Of a stretch of 64,000 nucleotides of DNA, positions 63,642-64,000 are shown one piece after another. This DNA is from Thiodiazotropha sp040506975 (lineage in GTDB: Bacteria > Pseudomonadota > Gammaproteobacteria > Chromatiales > Chromatiaceae). The position numbers and the translations under genes were made by a program. The stretch is from contig OZ242974.1 in the NCBI GenBank assembly GCA_965211775.1, positions 3,596,001-3,660,000 on the forward strand. The letters are read 5' to 3'. Below the pieces are notes generated by a model. It searched no databases and was not told the origin of the DNA. It saw nothing but the letters and a program-made list of their open reading frames with translations. How positions within the stretch are numbered: the first letter of the stretch is position 1; the number at the start of each line of letters is the position of its first letter.

Positions 63642-64000
63642 GCAATACGCATGGCTCATCCCTCTCCTGCCCTGGCTGGCCTCCGGATGGATCGGTATCG
63701 GCTACATCCTGAACTTCAATCGCGGTGAGGCGGGCGAAAGGCAGACCTCACTGGTTGCCCTCGGCGCCGGCGCCGGCTCCTTGCTGTTGTCGCTGGCCCT
63801 GGCACTTGAAGCAGTGGTCCACGGAGCGCCTGGACAGCTGGTTTTAGGTACCTGGTTCGATAGCGGCGAGATTCATCTGCCGATCAGTCTAAGCCTGGAT
63901 ACGACCGGTCTTTCACTACTCGCTGTGGTGACACTGATCGTATTTTTGACGTTGAAGTTTTCCGTCAACTACATGCATCGCGAACCTGGATACCAGCGCA
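63634..64000 (+). CDS. dabB: NuoL/DabB-like membrane subunit, 3' end outside window
   Basis: ATG 63634 overlaps the dabA stop; 122 codons visible to the window edge. LIPLLPWLASGWIGIGYIL and LGAGAGSLLLSLALALEAVV are helices 1-2, and the LDTTGLSLLAVVTLIVFLTL segment resembles NuoL helix 3. DabB is the cation-translocating partner of DabA. The short view leaves open NuoL-like versus true DabB. Confidence 0.75.
   Translation, partial: MLKQYAWLIPLLPWLASGWIGIGYILNFNRGEAGERQTSLVALGAGAGSLLLSLALALEAVVHGAPGQLVLGTWFDSGEIHLPISLSLDTTGLSLLAVVTLIVFLTLKFSVNYMHREPGYQR

Noticed and set aside
1..64000. tRNA, rRNA or prophage genes
   Set aside because: No cloverleaf, rRNA or phage structural sequences were noticed; xerD is the housekeeping recombinase in its usual context.

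Overview
The window reads as chromosomal DNA of a gammaproteobacterium. The last 7 kb encode a dissolved-inorganic-carbon uptake cluster (SulP-type anion transporter, NuoM-like protein, DabA, start of a NuoL/DabB-like protein). Such clusters are typical of chemolithoautotrophs, notably sulfur oxidisers, so a Chromatiales / Sedimenticola / Thiodiazotropha-type organism is my best guess. That assignment is inference from gene content. No rRNA, tRNA or CRISPR array was seen.

Layout. (1) 1-4760 is a defence/toxin-antitoxin-like island. It holds the 3' end of a HEPN-like gene, a winged-helix protein overlapping an AbiEii-like nucleotidyltransferase, a complete retron candidate, and a winged-helix/MNT protein overlapping a HEPN-like protein. 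In the retron, a folded non-coding RNA bounded by a1/a2 inverted repeats (2134-2298) precedes a retron-type reverse transcriptase. (2) 4888-31264 is mainly housekeeping: cupin, mutS, dodecin, an IS-interrupted pilZ gene, FHA and PP2C proteins, dsbC, yajQ, xerD, ogt, a YcgN-like protein, a DUF3549 protein, icd, a moxR-DUF58-tgpA operon, a PAS/GAF/GGDEF/EAL protein, an RND efflux pair and lepB. (3) 31433-43630 is an insertion-sequence graveyard built around one large secreted RHS/YD-repeat gene. Removing an IS1595-family and an IS1380-family element, with one copy of each target duplication, restores a single 1642-codon frame. An IS5-family element sits just upstream of its start, and IS4, second IS1595 and IS200/IS605 elements lie around it. 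(4) 44280-49462 holds a CBS-domain membrane protein and a second RND efflux pair. (5) 49514-56099 is a hybrid histidine kinase split inside its receiver domain by three head-to-tail IS1380-family elements, each junction carrying CTAG. (6) 56419-64000 holds a small unknown Cys-containing protein and the inorganic-carbon cluster.

Main themes. The retron candidate is the strongest system-level find. The IS1380-family element is present in four near-identical 1568-bp copies plus one divergent 1560-bp relative, all at YTAG targets. It has broken at least three genes (pilZ, rhs, hybrid kinase), and the native frames can be reconstructed exactly. One copy carries an Asp-to-Asn change in a motif likely to hold a catalytic acid. 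The carbon-uptake cluster shows two possible RNA-level control points: a hairpin covering the sulP ribosome-binding site, and a ten-codon leader ORF ending in a hairpin between sulP and the nuoM-like gene.
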